Positions 1-9,721 of a stretch of DNA of 64,000 bases are shown one piece after another. The stretch comes from Bacteroidales bacterium (GTDB taxonomy: Bacteria > Bacteroidota > Bacteroidia > Bacteroidales > UBA1402). The DNA is taken from assembly GCA_017464285.1 (NCBI GenBank), contig JAFUDT010000013.1, positions 202,962-266,961 of the forward strand, read 5' to 3'. The notes below the pieces were generated by a model. It searched no databases, had not been told where the DNA came from, and saw nothing but the letters and a program-made list of their open reading frames with translations. A program made the translations under genes and the position numbers. Within the stretch, counting starts at the first letter, position 1; every line of letters begins with the position of its first letter.

Positions 1-549
1 CAAGGCCGTAACGACATGAGCCGTTCCGAGGTGGAGGCTGTCCTGAAAGACAGGCTGGGGGCTGAACGCGTGCTCTGGCTGGAACATTCCTTCCTGGCCG
101 GCGACGATACGGACGGTCATATCGACATGCTGGCACGTTTCTGCAATCCGCATACAATCGCCTATACGGCTCCGGCCCGGCCTAAGGCCGGCAATGTCCC
201 CAATGAGCCCGGTGCCTGCCGGGAAGAAGACAGACAACAGGCCTCCCTGCGGGCTATGGAGGCGGAAATACGCTCGCTGCGGCAGGCCGACGGCGAACCC
301 TACCGGCTTGTGGAACTGCCCTTCCCGGATGCCGTTTATCAGGATGGAGAAAGGCTGCCGGCCAGTTATGCCAATTTCCTGATCCTGAACACTGCCGTGC
401 TGGTGCCCCTATATCAGGTGTCGCAGGATGCCCGGGCGCTGGAAGTGCTCTCGGAGGCCTTTCCCGGCCGGGAAATCGTCGGCATTGACTGCCGGGTGCT
501 GATCCGCCAGCACGGTTCTTTGCATTGTTCGACCATGCAATATCGCTAA
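1..549 (+). CDS. aguA: Agmatine deiminase, C-terminal part (5' end outside window)
   Basis: Agmatine deiminases convert agmatine to N-carbamoylputrescine and ammonia in the cytoplasm, on the route to putrescine. The reading frame is open to the first base of the window, so the methionine at 16 is internal. About 182 residues are present, roughly the second half of the usual ~350. Visible family motifs are GDDTDGHID (active-site His and Asp) and the C-terminal GSLHCSTMQ, which carries the catalytic cysteine. The intervening stretch with ASYANFLILN and VLVPLY also matches the family. A Bacteroidetes peptidylarginine-deiminase-type relative is possible, since both share this fold. The frame ends normally, and about 120 bases of non-coding sequence follow before the efflux operon. 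Confidence 0.88.
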   Translation, partial: QGRNDMSRSEVEAVLKDRLGAERVLWLEHSFLAGDDTDGHIDMLARFCNPHTIAYTAPARPKAGNVPNEPGACREEDRQQASLRAMEAEIRSLRQADGEPYRLVELPFPDAVYQDGERLPASYANFLILNTAVLVPLYQVSQDARALEVLSEAFPGREIVGIDCRVLIRQHGSLHCSTMQYR

Positions 550-643
550 AATGCTAAAAAATCAGGTAATAAAACTGTTAATCTATAAAGGCGGTATATT
601 GTTTTTTATGGATAATTATATGAATAATGCCGTAATTTGTCTA

Positions 644-651
644 TACCTTTG
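644..651 (+). promoter_or_regulatory. Candidate -7 box (TAnnTTTG) for the efflux operon
   Basis: TACCTTTG matches the Bacteroidetes -7 consensus TAnnTTTG and lies 19 bases before the ATG at 670. No clear TTTG stands 19-21 bp upstream, so only half the promoter is supported. The short leader implies a start of transcription close to the gene. Confidence 0.5.
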
Positions 652-669
652 TGTGTTTGCACATTTCAG

Positions 670-1914
670 ATGAAAGCCCGTTTCTTGCCCCTTTGCCTGA
701 TAGTTCTGCTGATTCCTTTACTTGCTTGCCACCGTGAGCAGGAAAAAGAGTTCAGCTATCTGGTGCTGCGCACCGGCTTTTCTGACAATGTCATGTTGGA
801 AGGTACCGTATCGGCCGTCCGTTCCACGGCTGTCATGCCTTATACTCGCCTGATCGAGCAGGGGGGGACGGTCATCAAGACCCTTGCCGAGGACGGCACC
901 TGGGTCAAGGAAGGAGACACGGTCTGCGTCCTGGAGAACAAAGACCTGGAAGAGATGGAAGAGACGGTGGGAATCTGGGTCTCCAGCGGTCGCCTGGACT
1001 ATGAATCGGGACTCTCGCGGTTGGAAACCGAATATGCCATGTTGGAGGCTCAGCTGCGCATGAACGAAGTGCAGGCGGCCCTTTCCAATCTGGATTCTGT
1101 CCAGTTGGCCTATTACACGCCGACCCAGCGGAAAATTGCCGAGTTGAACCTGAAAAAAGCCCGCCTCGAGGAAGCAAAACTCAAACGTAACATCGCTACG
1201 ACCAAGCTCGTGAACGAAACAGAGGTGATGAAGCTGCAGATACGGCTCCGCCAGTATGAGTTCCTGCAGGAGACGTACGATGACCTCATGTCGCATCTTG
1301 TCATCACATCACCCGCAACGGGTCTTTTTCTGAGGAAGAGAAACACCAACACCTGGAATAAATACGAAGAAGGTGACGATGTCGTAGGAGCCGTGGCCGA
1401 GATACCGTTGTTGGACTCGATGCAGGTCACATTCGAAGTGGCCGAACAGCTTTTCAAGCGTTTGGCCGTGGGCCAGACAGCGGTCTATACATTCAGCGGT
1501 CTGCCCGGTGTCAGGGCTTATGGACGCATCACGGGCAAAAGCCCGGTGGGCAGGAATATGAGGAATACTTCCCTGACGGTTTTCGACGTGACTGCCTCTG
1601 TCGATTCCATTGCTTCGGCCGATTCGACCGACTTTTGGCTCCAGCCCGGTATCTCGGCCAACTGCCTGGTGACAGTCCGCTCTCTGCCCGACACGCTGGC
1701 TGTCCCCATTGTGGCTGTTTTCGATGCTGACAGCTCCAAGGTGGTCTATGAACGTCAGGGCAAGGGCTATGTCCAGCGGGAGGTGACCACCGGCTGGCAG
1801 TCTTCGCAGGATGTCGTTATCACCGAAGGTATCAGGCCCGGGATGCGGCTGGCGATGATCCGGCCCAAAGACCATCAGATCAGTGACAAAGTTTTTTTAC
1901 CCGAGAAAGAGTAG
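670..1914 (+). CDS. HlyD/MacA-family efflux adaptor, lipoprotein (first of three)
   Basis: A periplasmic adaptor linking an inner-membrane ABC exporter to a TolC-like channel. I place the start at ATG 670 rather than an upstream TTG at 637, because from here the protein begins with a lipoprotein signal: a hydrophobic run ending LIPLLAC, with the lipidated Cys near residue 18. The product is ~414 residues. It has a biotinyl-lipoyl-like half around EQGGTVIKTLAEDGTWVKEG, a long charged alpha-helical hairpin (about residues 95-200), the second lipoyl half, and C-terminal beta-barrel and membrane-proximal domains. It is followed by two similar adaptors, a permease, an ATPase and an outer-membrane factor in the same direction. 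The substrate cannot be told from sequence. Confidence 0.85.
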   Translation: MKARFLPLCLIVLLIPLLACHREQEKEFSYLVLRTGFSDNVMLEGTVSAVRSTAVMPYTRLIEQGGTVIKTLAEDGTWVKEGDTVCVLENKDLEEMEETVGIWVSSGRLDYESGLSRLETEYAMLEAQLRMNEVQAALSNLDSVQLAYYTPTQRKIAELNLKKARLEEAKLKRNIATTKLVNETEVMKLQIRLRQYEFLQETYDDLMSHLVITSPATGLFLRKRNTNTWNKYEEGDDVVGAVAEIPLLDSMQVTFEVAEQLFKRLAVGQTAVYTFSGLPGVRAYGRITGKSPVGRNMRNTSLTVFDVTASVDSIASADSTDFWLQPGISANCLVTVRSLPDTLAVPIVAVFDADSSKVVYERQGKGYVQREVTTGWQSSQDVVITEGIRPGMRLAMIRPKDHQISDKVFLPEKE

Positions 1915-1953
1915 CGCCAAGCTACATCGAGACTGAATAAAAGACAAGCGACT

Positions 1954-3207
1954 ATGAGAAAAAGCATTGAAATCCTGGCCTTCGCCTTCCTGCTGTTGCT
2001 CACGGCATGCGGCGGGAAGCAGTCGAAAAAGCAGGTAATTCCGGTGACGACGGTCCGTCAGGGTACCTTCTACATCGATCTGTACGAAGAAGGGGAAATA
2101 CAGGCCACCCAGTCCAAGATCATTTCCTCCCCGGAGATTTCCTGGCGTTATGGCGGCAACCTGAAGATCGCCACGCTCATTGAGGACGGTACCGAGGTGG
2201 AGGCCGGCGACACGGTCATGACCTTCGACCCCACGGAGGTGCGCAAGGCTATTGTCGATGCCGAGCAACGGCTGGAAATTCACTATACCGAGCTGGAGAA
2301 GATGAAAACCCAGCAGCAGTCCAACCTGGAAGGCATGCTCTCCGATCTGGAAGTGAGCCGCATCTCACTGGAAATATCCCGCCTGAACCTGGAATCCTCC
2401 CAGTTTGAGGCGGAGATCACCCGCAAGCAGATTGAACTCAATCTCGAACAGGCAGAATTGTCGCTCGAACAGTCCGAGGCTCAGATTGAGAACACCAAGC
2501 GCCAGCAACGGGAAGAAATGCAGCAGATGAAGCTGACTATACAGCAGGCAGAAAATGAACTGAACGATGCCCGCGAGACACTCAACCTGCTGGCTGTAAA
2601 GGCTCCCGCGCCAGGCATTGTCATCATCCGCCGTAACTATTCCACCCAGGCCAAATACCAGGAAGGTGAGCAGGTCTGGGGCGGGCAGCAGATGATTGAG
2701 CTGCCGAACTTGCGCGAGCTCAAGGTCGAACTGAAAGTGAATGAAGTGGACATTGCCAAGGTTCGTCGGGGACTGAAAGTCGTCGTCCGTCCGGATGCAT
2801 TCTCGGATTCCACCTATCAGGGCGAAATCGTGAAGGTGGCCAATCTGGCCGTCAACAAGACGCGAGACAGCAAAATCAAGGTTTTTCCCGTGGAGGTGCT
2901 CATCACCTCGCCTGTCAATCTGCATACCAACGGTACGCCCGAACTGATGCCAGGTCTGACGGTCAGCTGCCGTATCATCATCGATGAGATTCCCAACTCG
3001 GTCTTCATCCCGCTCAACTGTCTTTTCCAGGACGGAACGGAGGATGTGGTCTTCGTCAAGACGGCCGGCGGCTTTCGGCAGGTGCCCGTGCGGACGGGGC
3101 AGCGCAATACCGACTATGTCATCATCGAAAGCGGTCTGAAGGGCGGCGAAGAGATTGCCATGACCAATCCGCTGATTATGGAAAACGAAAAATCAGACAA
3201 GCAGTAA
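1954..3207 (+). CDS. HlyD/MacA-family efflux adaptor, lipoprotein (second of three)
   Basis: Second adaptor of the operon, 417 residues. The N-terminus ends in LLLLTAC, a good lipobox with Cys near 19, so the protein is probably anchored by lipid in the periplasm. A lipoyl half (TLIEDGTEVEAGDTVMTFDP) precedes an unusually long Glu/Gln-rich coiled coil (about residues 105-215). After it come the second lipoyl half (LNLLAVKAPAPGIVI) and a beta-barrel domain with NEVDIAKV. The coiled coil is longer and more repetitive than in its neighbours, which suggests it sets the spacing of the tunnel to the TolC partner. The gap to the next gene is four bases, consistent with co-translation. Confidence 0.85.
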   Translation: MRKSIEILAFAFLLLLTACGGKQSKKQVIPVTTVRQGTFYIDLYEEGEIQATQSKIISSPEISWRYGGNLKIATLIEDGTEVEAGDTVMTFDPTEVRKAIVDAEQRLEIHYTELEKMKTQQQSNLEGMLSDLEVSRISLEISRLNLESSQFEAEITRKQIELNLEQAELSLEQSEAQIENTKRQQREEMQQMKLTIQQAENELNDARETLNLLAVKAPAPGIVIIRRNYSTQAKYQEGEQVWGGQQMIELPNLRELKVELKVNEVDIAKVRRGLKVVVRPDAFSDSTYQGEIVKVANLAVNKTRDSKIKVFPVEVLITSPVNLHTNGTPELMPGLTVSCRIIIDEIPNSVFIPLNCLFQDGTEDVVFVKTAGGFRQVPVRTGQRNTDYVIIESGLKGGEEIAMTNPLIMENEKSDKQ

Positions 3208-3211
3208 GCCT

Positions 3212-4414
3212 ATGAAAGCAGTCAGACTCATCCTCGCCCTTGCAGGACTCTGCCTTCTCACGGTCTCCTGCAAAAAGACGGAAGCACCGCGCAATGAAGT
3301 CATGCGCGGCGATCTGCGCCAGACGCTCTTCGAGACGGGCGAACTGGTGACGGCCGACACCAGGACTTTTGTCATGCCCCGATTTGGACGTTATTGGAGC
3401 AACTTCAAGATTATCGGCATGTTGGAGCACGGGACGGAGGTTACGGCCGGCGACTCGATCATCCAGCTGGACCCGGCCGATGTCAAACAGTTTATCATCA
3501 ATCAGGAGACCCGGTTGGAGACCCAGAAGGCCAATCTGGAAAAATTCCTGGTCAATAACGCCATCCAGCTCAAGAACCTGGACAACAACCTGCGCAGCCA
3601 GGAAGCCGCCTTCAACCTGACCAAGCTGCAGATGGCCTCCTCGAAATTCGAGACAGAAAAAAACCAGCGCATCCGTCAGCTGAATTTCCGTCAGGCCGAG
3701 ATACGCTACGAGAAGGTGCTGCGGAATATCGAATATACCAAGAAGCTGGCCCGCTATGACGAAAAAATCCAGCGCATCCAGACCTCGCAGATACAGTCGC
3801 TTGTGGACATGGCCTATGAGGTCCTGCCCAAACTGACCATCCGCACTCCGATCAACGGAATCTTTCAGGTGGGGCAGACCAGGCGCCGTAACGGTGTGGC
3901 TCTCAAGGTGGGTGACGAGGTACGTGTGGGCAACTCCATGGGCAGCGTGCCCGACCTGACATGGATGAAGGTCAATACCACTGTCAATGAGGTTGACCGC
4001 ACCAAAATCAGGGAAGGCATGCCGGTGGTCGTTCGCATGGATGCCATGCCCGATCTGAAATTCGGGGGCATCATCGAGAAAATCGGCATTCTCTGCCATG
4101 AATACAGCTATGAGGACAGCCGTAAGGTCTTCGACGTGGTGGTCCGTCTCAATGAGTCAGACCTCAGGCTCAAGCCCGGAATGACTGTCAGCTGTGAATT
4201 TGTAGCCCACGACCTGAAGGACGTGCTCTATGTCCCCAACGACTGTCTCCTGCGCGAGAACGGTCGCTACTATGTCTATCACAGAGACCTGGCGGGCCTG
4301 CATAAGATACCGGTCAGATTCGTGACCCGGAACAATGTCTTTTCGGTCATTGAGGGCGATATTCACGAGGGGATGAACGTAGAACCCCTCAGTACAATCA
4401 ATTTAGAAGACTGA
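3212..4414 (+). CDS. HlyD/MacA-family efflux adaptor, lipoprotein (third of three)
   Basis: Third adaptor, 400 residues, with a signal ending LLTVSC followed by KK, so also a probable lipoprotein. It has the same plan as the second: a lipoyl half (MLEHGTEVTAGDSIIQLDPAD), a helical hairpin (about 95-190), TIRTPINGIFQV as the returning lipoyl strand, then a beta-barrel domain containing NEVDRTKI. Its similarity to the 1954-3207 product (EVDxxK, PGMTVSCEFV, YVPNDCL against PGLTVSCRII, FIPLNCL) shows the two are paralogues from duplication. It ends one base before the ATG of the permease, so the two are almost certainly in one transcript. Confidence 0.85.
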   Translation: MKAVRLILALAGLCLLTVSCKKTEAPRNEVMRGDLRQTLFETGELVTADTRTFVMPRFGRYWSNFKIIGMLEHGTEVTAGDSIIQLDPADVKQFIINQETRLETQKANLEKFLVNNAIQLKNLDNNLRSQEAAFNLTKLQMASSKFETEKNQRIRQLNFRQAEIRYEKVLRNIEYTKKLARYDEKIQRIQTSQIQSLVDMAYEVLPKLTIRTPINGIFQVGQTRRRNGVALKVGDEVRVGNSMGSVPDLTWMKVNTTVNEVDRTKIREGMPVVVRMDAMPDLKFGGIIEKIGILCHEYSYEDSRKVFDVVVRLNESDLRLKPGMTVSCEFVAHDLKDVLYVPNDCLLRENGRYYVYHRDLAGLHKIPVRFVTRNNVFSVIEGDIHEGMNVEPLSTINLED

Positions 4415-4415
4415 T

Positions 4416-5654
4416 ATGCAATTTGACGAGATTATCAGAATAGCGCTGCATGCTTTGCTCGACCATAAGTTCAGATCGTTCCTGACGATGCTGGGCATCA
4501 TTTTCGGCGTGGCTTCGGTCATCGCCATGCTCTCCATCGGTGAGGGAGCCAAGCGGGAAGCCATTGCCAAGTACCAGGATCTGGGGGTCAACAACATCAT
4601 CGTCCGTGAACGCAACATGTCGGATGCCGAGCTGGAGGAGGTCCGTGCCAAGTTTTCCCAGGGACTGAGCCTGCTCGATGCCCAGACCATACTGGAAATC
4701 GTTCCTTCGGTCGAGGCTGTGGCTCCTCAGGCCGAGAAGGAAACCGAAGCCAAGGTGGGTGACCGCTCGGCCAATTCGACGGTGATCGGTGTGACCCCCG
4801 ATTTCATCGAAATCCTCAATTACGAGGTGGGAGAGGGCAGTTTCATTACCCGCGAGCAATACGACAACAATATGAAAGTCTGTGTGCTGGGAGCCGGGCT
4901 GGCCAAAGCCTTCTTCTCGGGCCAGTCGCCCCTGGGCCAGATGGTCAAGATCGAGGACCAGTGGCTGGAAGTCATCGGCGTGATGAAATCCAAGGCCGTC
5001 TTCACCGAAACAGTCGGTGAGCTGGCTTCCCGGGACCTGAACAACGATGTCTATATACCTCTTACCACCTTCAACAAGCGGTTGGGCAAGACCAACAAGC
5101 TGGTCAGCGAAATCAAGCAGATTACCGTCAAGGTGACGGATTCCGGCAAACTTATCGAATGTTCCGAGGTAATCCGCTCGCTCATTGACCGACATCATTT
5201 CAACAATCAGGACTACAGCATCGTCATTCCCTACGAACTGCTCAAACAGGAGGAGAACGAACGTAGAATCTACAATTTCCTGTTGGGAGCCATCGCCGCC
5301 ATATCCTTGCTGGTCGGTGGTATCGGCATCATGAACATCATGCTGGCCACCGTCATGGAACGTACCCGTGAGATCGGTATCCGCCGGGCCATCGGGGCAC
5401 GCAAGAAAGACATCATGAGCCAGTTTGTCATCGAGGCGGTCGCCATCAGCATCACCGGCGGTCTGATCGGCGTGCTGCTGGGGCTGAGCCTGTCGTTCGG
5501 CATCTCGCTCTTCACCAATGTGACGACCTACGTGCGGCTGTATTCCGTGCTGATTGCCTTTACCTTCTCCGTTCTGGTGGGTATCTGTTTCGGCTATCTT
5601 CCTGCCAAGAAGGCAGCCGACCTGAAACCCATTGAATCCATTAGATACGAATAG
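4416..5654 (+). CDS. MacB/FtsX-type ABC transporter permease
   Basis: Inner-membrane permease of a tripartite ABC exporter, 412 residues. It has the MacB layout: one membrane segment near the N-terminus ([18 protein letters not shown]), a large periplasmic MacB-PCD domain (about 45-275), then three C-terminal membrane segments starting at [20 protein letters not shown]. The signature [14 protein letters not shown] follows the second segment, as in the FtsX family. The ATPase is a separate gene two bases downstream, unlike E. coli MacB where both parts are fused. A macrolide, peptide or lipoprotein-like substrate is possible; sequence alone does not decide. Confidence 0.92.
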   Translation: MQFDEIIRIALHALLDHKFRSFLTMLGIIFGVASVIAMLSIGEGAKREAIAKYQDLGVNNIIVRERNMSDAELEEVRAKFSQGLSLLDAQTILEIVPSVEAVAPQAEKETEAKVGDRSANSTVIGVTPDFIEILNYEVGEGSFITREQYDNNMKVCVLGAGLAKAFFSGQSPLGQMVKIEDQWLEVIGVMKSKAVFTETVGELASRDLNNDVYIPLTTFNKRLGKTNKLVSEIKQITVKVTDSGKLIECSEVIRSLIDRHHFNNQDYSIVIPYELLKQEENERRIYNFLLGAIAAISLLVGGIGIMNIMLATVMERTREIGIRRAIGARKKDIMSQFVIEAVAISITGGLIGVLLGLSLSFGISLFTNVTTYVRLYSVLIAFTFSVLVGICFGYLPAKKAADLKPIESIRYE

Positions 5655-5656
5655 CC

Positions 5657-6379
5657 ATGCTCATAGAGATCAGTCAATTAGTGAAGAATTACGAAATAGG
5701 CGACCTGCTGGTGCCGGCCCTGAACGGCGTCGATCTGCAGATCGACCAGAACGAGTATGTGGCCATCATGGGACCCTCGGGCTCCGGCAAATCCACGCTG
5801 ATGAATATATTGGGTTGCCTGGACACTCCCTCTTCGGGCATCTACAAGTTCCGTGGCCGCCGTGTCAGCGACCTGAACGACGATGAACTCTCCCGGATGC
5901 GCAACAAAGAGATCGGTTTTATATTCCAGAACTTCAACCTGCTGCCCAAAATGACCTCCCTGCAGAATGTGGAACTGCCGCTCATGTATGCCGGCGTACC
6001 CAGGTCTGAGCGTCGGGAAAGAGCCATCGAGGCCCTGGAAAAAGTGAGCCTGGCCGATCGTATGGATCACAAGCCCTCGGAACTGAGCGGTGGCCAGCGC
6101 CAGCGTGTGGCCATTGCCCGTGCCTTGGTCACCAAGCCCGGCATCCTGCTAGCCGATGAGCCCACCGGAGCACTCGACTCCAAGACCGGCGTGGAGATCA
6201 TGGCGCTATTCGACGAGCTTCACCGTGAGGGCAATACCCTGATTGTCATCACCCATGAAAGGGAGGTGGCCGAATATAGCCGCCGGATTATCTTCATCAA
6301 GGACGGGAAGATATCTTCGGACGAAAAAAACATTCGCAAGGCCGATGCAGACCAGGCCATTTTAAGAACAAGAGGATAA
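5657..6379 (+). CDS. ABC transporter ATPase (MacB/LolD type)
   Basis: Cytoplasmic ATPase partner of the preceding permease, 240 residues. Walker A is GPSGSGKST at residues 39-47, the signature [15 protein letters not shown] is near 143, and Walker [14 protein letters not shown] is near 165, with the switch histidine in VITHE. A short charged tail follows the nucleotide-binding domain. It lies two bases after the permease and eleven before the TolC-like gene, so it is mid-operon. Family and context support ATP-driven export or periplasmic conformational work of the MacAB-TolC kind rather than import. Confidence 0.94.
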   Translation: MLIEISQLVKNYEIGDLLVPALNGVDLQIDQNEYVAIMGPSGSGKSTLMNILGCLDTPSSGIYKFRGRRVSDLNDDELSRMRNKEIGFIFQNFNLLPKMTSLQNVELPLMYAGVPRSERRERAIEALEKVSLADRMDHKPSELSGGQRQRVAIARALVTKPGILLADEPTGALDSKTGVEIMALFDELHREGNTLIVITHEREVAEYSRRIIFIKDGKISSDEKNIRKADADQAILRTRG

Positions 6380-6390
6380 GCAATACAACT

Positions 6391-7872
6391 ATGAAAAAGT
6401 TGACGACGACCTGTCTCCTGCTGGGCCTGACGCTCTTGGGCCTCCATCCGGAGATTTACTATCTGGACATAGACAAAAGCATTGAAATTGCCCGTGAAAG
6501 GAGTTTCAACATGCTTAGCCACAAGCAGGACATCATCATTATGGAAAACAACATGAAGGCCACGACGGCGGCCCTCAAAACGCATATCGACATGGATTTC
6601 ACCCTGCCGCAGTACACCGAGACCATCCGCTCGTTCGAGGATACTTCGGGCATGACCTATTATCCTGTCAGACAGCTTAATTACAGCGGTCGTCTGAACG
6701 TGAATCAGCCTCTGATCACCGACGGACGTATCTATCTGAACGGCTCGCTGAACAATACGGACGATATCTATAATTCCAAGCGTCTGATGAACCTGAACAC
6801 CCGACTGGGCTTTACCCAGCCTCTGAATGCCTTCTATGCCTACAACAACATCCGTTCCCAGATGCGCCAGGCCAAGCTCAACTACGAGCAGAGCCAGAAG
6901 CGGCTCAAACGCGAGGAACTCAACCTGGTCTATAATGTGATGAGTTCGTTCTACAGTCTGTTGCAGGTGCAGAAGAGCATGGCCCTGTCGGCCTCCAACC
7001 TGGAACGTCAGGACGAGGCATACCAGTTGGCCAAAAACAAGTATGCCGCCGGCCTGATCAAGGAAGTCGACGTGTTGCAGATGGAAGTTGATCTGGCCGA
7101 GGCCCGCAACAACTACGACATCGCCCTGATCAACCAGGCTTCGGCCGCCAACAACTTTAAGGAACTCATCGGCCTGGACATCCGCGACAGTGTCGTGCTG
7201 GACATGGACATGAACTACAAGATTGTGCTCGTGGACATGAACAAGGCGGTGGAACTGGCTATGAAAAACCGTCTGGAAATCAGGGAACAGGAAATTCAGG
7301 TGGAACTGAGCCGCATGTCCATTAAACGCCAGCAGGCCAATGGGCTGCCCTCGGCCAGTCTGACAGCCTATTTCGAAAAATCCGGTATCAGTGAGTTGCA
7401 GCGCGACAACGAGCTCGGAGCTTCCCTGAAGCGTGCTACGACCGACTATATGGGCCGTCCGCACAATTACGGCGTAGGACTGACTGTCACGGTGCCCGTG
7501 CTGGATTTCGGAGAAAACCGCGCCCAGGTGCGTTCGGCCAAGGCCAGTCTGCAGAAGACGCTCTATCAGCAGGAAGTGGTGCGTCGTAACATCGAGAGTG
7601 AGGTCCGCAACCTGGTGACCGATGTCAACAGCAGTATCAAGCGCCTGCAACTGCTTGAGAAGAATATAGAAATTGCCGAGAAGAGCTTCGAGATTACGCG
7701 TGCCCGTTATGCCGACGGCGATGTGGACAGCCAGATGCTGGCCTTGGAACGCGACCGTCTGAACAATGCCTACACCTCACATCTGCAGGCCTATATCAAC
7801 TATCAGCTGAAACTGGCCGACCTGATGAGAAACACGTTCTATGATTTCGTCAACGGGGTGGAAATAGAGTAG
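6391..7872 (+). CDS. TolC-like outer-membrane efflux protein
   Basis: Outer-membrane channel of the tripartite exporter, 493 residues. After a short N-terminal hydrophobic leader (TTTCLLLGLTLLGLHPE) the protein shows the two repeated OEP units of TolC relatives: long helices with heptad patterns (about 150-240 and 365-460) broken by strand-forming segments, including VPVLDFGENRAQVRSAKASL, typical of the second repeat. The leader lacks an obvious signal peptidase I site. It is the last gene of the operon, and a convergent corA-like gene ends 23 bases further on. Confidence 0.88.
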   Translation: MKKLTTTCLLLGLTLLGLHPEIYYLDIDKSIEIARERSFNMLSHKQDIIIMENNMKATTAALKTHIDMDFTLPQYTETIRSFEDTSGMTYYPVRQLNYSGRLNVNQPLITDGRIYLNGSLNNTDDIYNSKRLMNLNTRLGFTQPLNAFYAYNNIRSQMRQAKLNYEQSQKRLKREELNLVYNVMSSFYSLLQVQKSMALSASNLERQDEAYQLAKNKYAAGLIKEVDVLQMEVDLAEARNNYDIALINQASAANNFKELIGLDIRDSVVLDMDMNYKIVLVDMNKAVELAMKNRLEIREQEIQVELSRMSIKRQQANGLPSASLTAYFEKSGISELQRDNELGASLKRATTDYMGRPHNYGVGLTVTVPVLDFGENRAQVRSAKASLQKTLYQQEVVRRNIESEVRNLVTDVNSSIKRLQLLEKNIEIAEKSFEITRARYADGDVDSQMLALERDRLNNAYTSHLQAYINYQLKLADLMRNTFYDFVNGVEIE

Positions 7873-7895
7873 AGACCCGCCAGAGGCGGCCTGCC

Positions 7896-8834
7896 TTACA
7901 GCCAGCGCCGCTTCTTGAATATCAGCAGTATCACGCCGGAAAAGACGAACATCATGCCCAGGGATATCCAGAATCCTGCGGGATGATGCAGGAAGGGCAT
8001 ATCCACAAAGTTCTGTCCGTAAATGCTGGCCACCAGGGTGGGCGGCATGAAGATCACAGACACGATGGTGAAAATCTTGATGATCTTGTTCTGGTCGATG
8101 TTGACCAGACCCAGAAAAGTGTCCTGCAGATAGTCGAGCCGCTCGAAACTGAAGCGGGTGTGGTCGATCAGGGAATTCAGGTCGCGCAGGATAATGGACA
8201 GTTTGCTGGTCAGTTCCTGGGGCATCAGCTCACTTTTGAGCAGGCTGGAGATGGAACGCTGTTTTTCGATGATGTTCTGCCGTATGGCCAGGCTCTGCTC
8301 CTGTAACTCGGTGATTTCCATGAGCACGTCCTCATCGGCCTCGCGGATGGTGTCACTCAGATGGGCGATCTTGTCGATGATTTCCTCGATCATGTCTGCA
8401 TCACGCTCCACCCTGGATTCCAGGATGGCTACCATTACGTGGTAGCCCGTCGGGTAGTTGCGCGGACTGGTGGTGATGCGCTTGGCCGCTTCGGTCAGGG
8501 TGGGCAGGTTTTCGCTGTGGACGGTGACCAGGATGTCGTTTTTCAGGATAAAGGACAGGGTCTCCAGTTCATAGTCCGGCAACAGGAAGTTGGAATTGAC
8601 CACCAGGGTGTCGGAAGTCTCGATATAGCGCGAACTCATCTCGATTTCTTCCATCTCTTCCTCTTCCTGAATGTATATTTTCAGGAAATCTTCCAGCTGG
8701 TCCTCTATTTCGTCGGCCACGTCATTGAGGTCTATCCAGAGAAACTTCTCCCGGGGCGTCTGCTTGAGATAGTCCAGACTGCGGCTTGTCTTGATTCTTC
8801 CGTTCTCGTGAAAAAAAAGTCTGATTTCGCCCAT
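7896..8834 (-). CDS. corA: CorA-like divalent cation transporter
   Basis: Inner-membrane magnesium/cobalt channel-like protein of the CorA family, 312 residues. A soluble N-terminal domain and a long stalk helix (about 150-245) precede two C-terminal membrane segments. The family's GxN signature between them appears as YGQNF, where YGMNF is usual. The Gln at this place is seen in some family branches and may affect selectivity. The protein ends in a basic tail (KKRRWL), fitting the cytoplasmic end. It converges with the efflux operon and lies 46 bases downstream of rsmA on the same strand, so the two may be co-transcribed. Confidence 0.9.
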   Translation of the reverse strand: MGEIRLFFHENGRIKTSRSLDYLKQTPREKFLWIDLNDVADEIEDQLEDFLKIYIQEEEEMEEIEMSSRYIETSDTLVVNSNFLLPDYELETLSFILKNDILVTVHSENLPTLTEAAKRITTSPRNYPTGYHVMVAILESRVERDADMIEEIIDKIAHLSDTIREADEDVLMEITELQEQSLAIRQNIIEKQRSISSLLKSELMPQELTSKLSIILRDLNSLIDHTRFSFERLDYLQDTFLGLVNIDQNKIIKIFTIVSVIFMPPTLVASIYGQNFVDMPFLHHPAGFWISLGMMFVFSGVILLIFKKRRWL

Positions 8835-8880
8835 AATCTTTTCGTTTTTTTTGACAGCATGGCTGCCAACGGATTGATGC

Positions 8881-9666
8881 TTATTTTTTTATTTCTTGTT
8901 CGACGAGTTGTGTCAGACGAATGAACGCCTCTACGTCAAGTTGTTCGGGACGGCGGTCAAAAATGTGATCCGAACAGATTTCAGCCCCTTTTCCCAGCAG
9001 TGGCTTGAGTGAGTTTCTCAAGGTTTTGCGCCGCTGGTTGAATGCTGTCTTGACCACTTGTCTGAACAGTTCGGGGGGACACCCGAGTTCCTGCCTGCCG
9101 TTGCGGGTGAGCCGGATAACGGCCGATTTCACTTTGGGCGGTGGGTCGAATACTTGTTCATCGACAGTGAACAGGTATTCGATGTCGAACCAGGTCTGCA
9201 GCAGGACGCTCAGGATGCCGTAGGCCTTTTTGCCTGCCGGCGAGGCGATGCGTGCAGCCACCTCCTTCTGTATCATGCCGGCACAGACCGGAATCAGGTC
9301 CTTATAGTCGAGCAGGCGGAAAAAAATCTGCGAGGAAATGCAGTAGGGATAGTTGCCGATGAGTACGAAACGCTGCCCGGGCCAGATGCGGTCCAGATCC
9401 AGCCTGAGAAAGTCGTCGGCGATGATTTTCCCCTCCAGGTCGGGGAAGTGGTCGGTGAGATAGGCGACAGATTCGCGGTCTATTTCCACCACTTTGAGGT
9501 CGTGGCCTGCCTCGAGCAGAAAGCGCGTAAGAACCCCCGTGCCCGGTCCGATTTCGAGTACGGGCAAGCCCGCGCAGTCATCAATCGTGGCTGCGATGCG
9601 CCGGGCAACTGACAGATCCTTGAGGAAGTGCTGTCCTAAAGCTTTCTTGGGTTTTACACTCGTCAT
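8881..9666 (-). CDS. rsmA: 16S rRNA dimethyladenosine transferase RsmA (KsgA)
   Basis: Dimethylates two adjacent adenosines near the 3' end of 16S rRNA during small-subunit assembly. I place the start at 9666, giving MTSVKPKKALGQHFLKD, the expected N-terminus; the frame continues upstream but that part does not match the family. Visible motifs are the SAM-binding VLEIGPGTGVLTRFLL near residue 40, the acidic VVEIDRE, and the catalytic GNYPYCISS (an NLPY-type motif). The C-terminal helical domain ends with LDVEAFIRLTQL. The product is 261 residues, a normal length. A divergent gene starts at 9771 and candidate promoters for both lie in the gap. Confidence 0.95.
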   Translation of the reverse strand: MTSVKPKKALGQHFLKDLSVARRIAATIDDCAGLPVLEIGPGTGVLTRFLLEAGHDLKVVEIDRESVAYLTDHFPDLEGKIIADDFLRLDLDRIWPGQRFVLIGNYPYCISSQIFFRLLDYKDLIPVCAGMIQKEVAARIASPAGKKAYGILSVLLQTWFDIEYLFTVDEQVFDPPPKVKSAVIRLTRNGRQELGCPPELFRQVVKTAFNQRRKTLRNSLKPLLGKGAEICSDHIFDRRPEQLDVEAFIRLTQLVEQEIKK

Positions 9667-9721
9667 CCACGGCGGCAGGGGAAAAGTTAGACATAAAGGT
9701 GTGGCAAGCGCAAATTTTGTG

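Noticed and set aside
6220..7650. A 476-codon open frame antisense to the TolC-like gene
   Set aside because: The plus-strand frame has clear TolC features and family length; the minus frame has no recognisable motif and arises from GC-rich codon bias.
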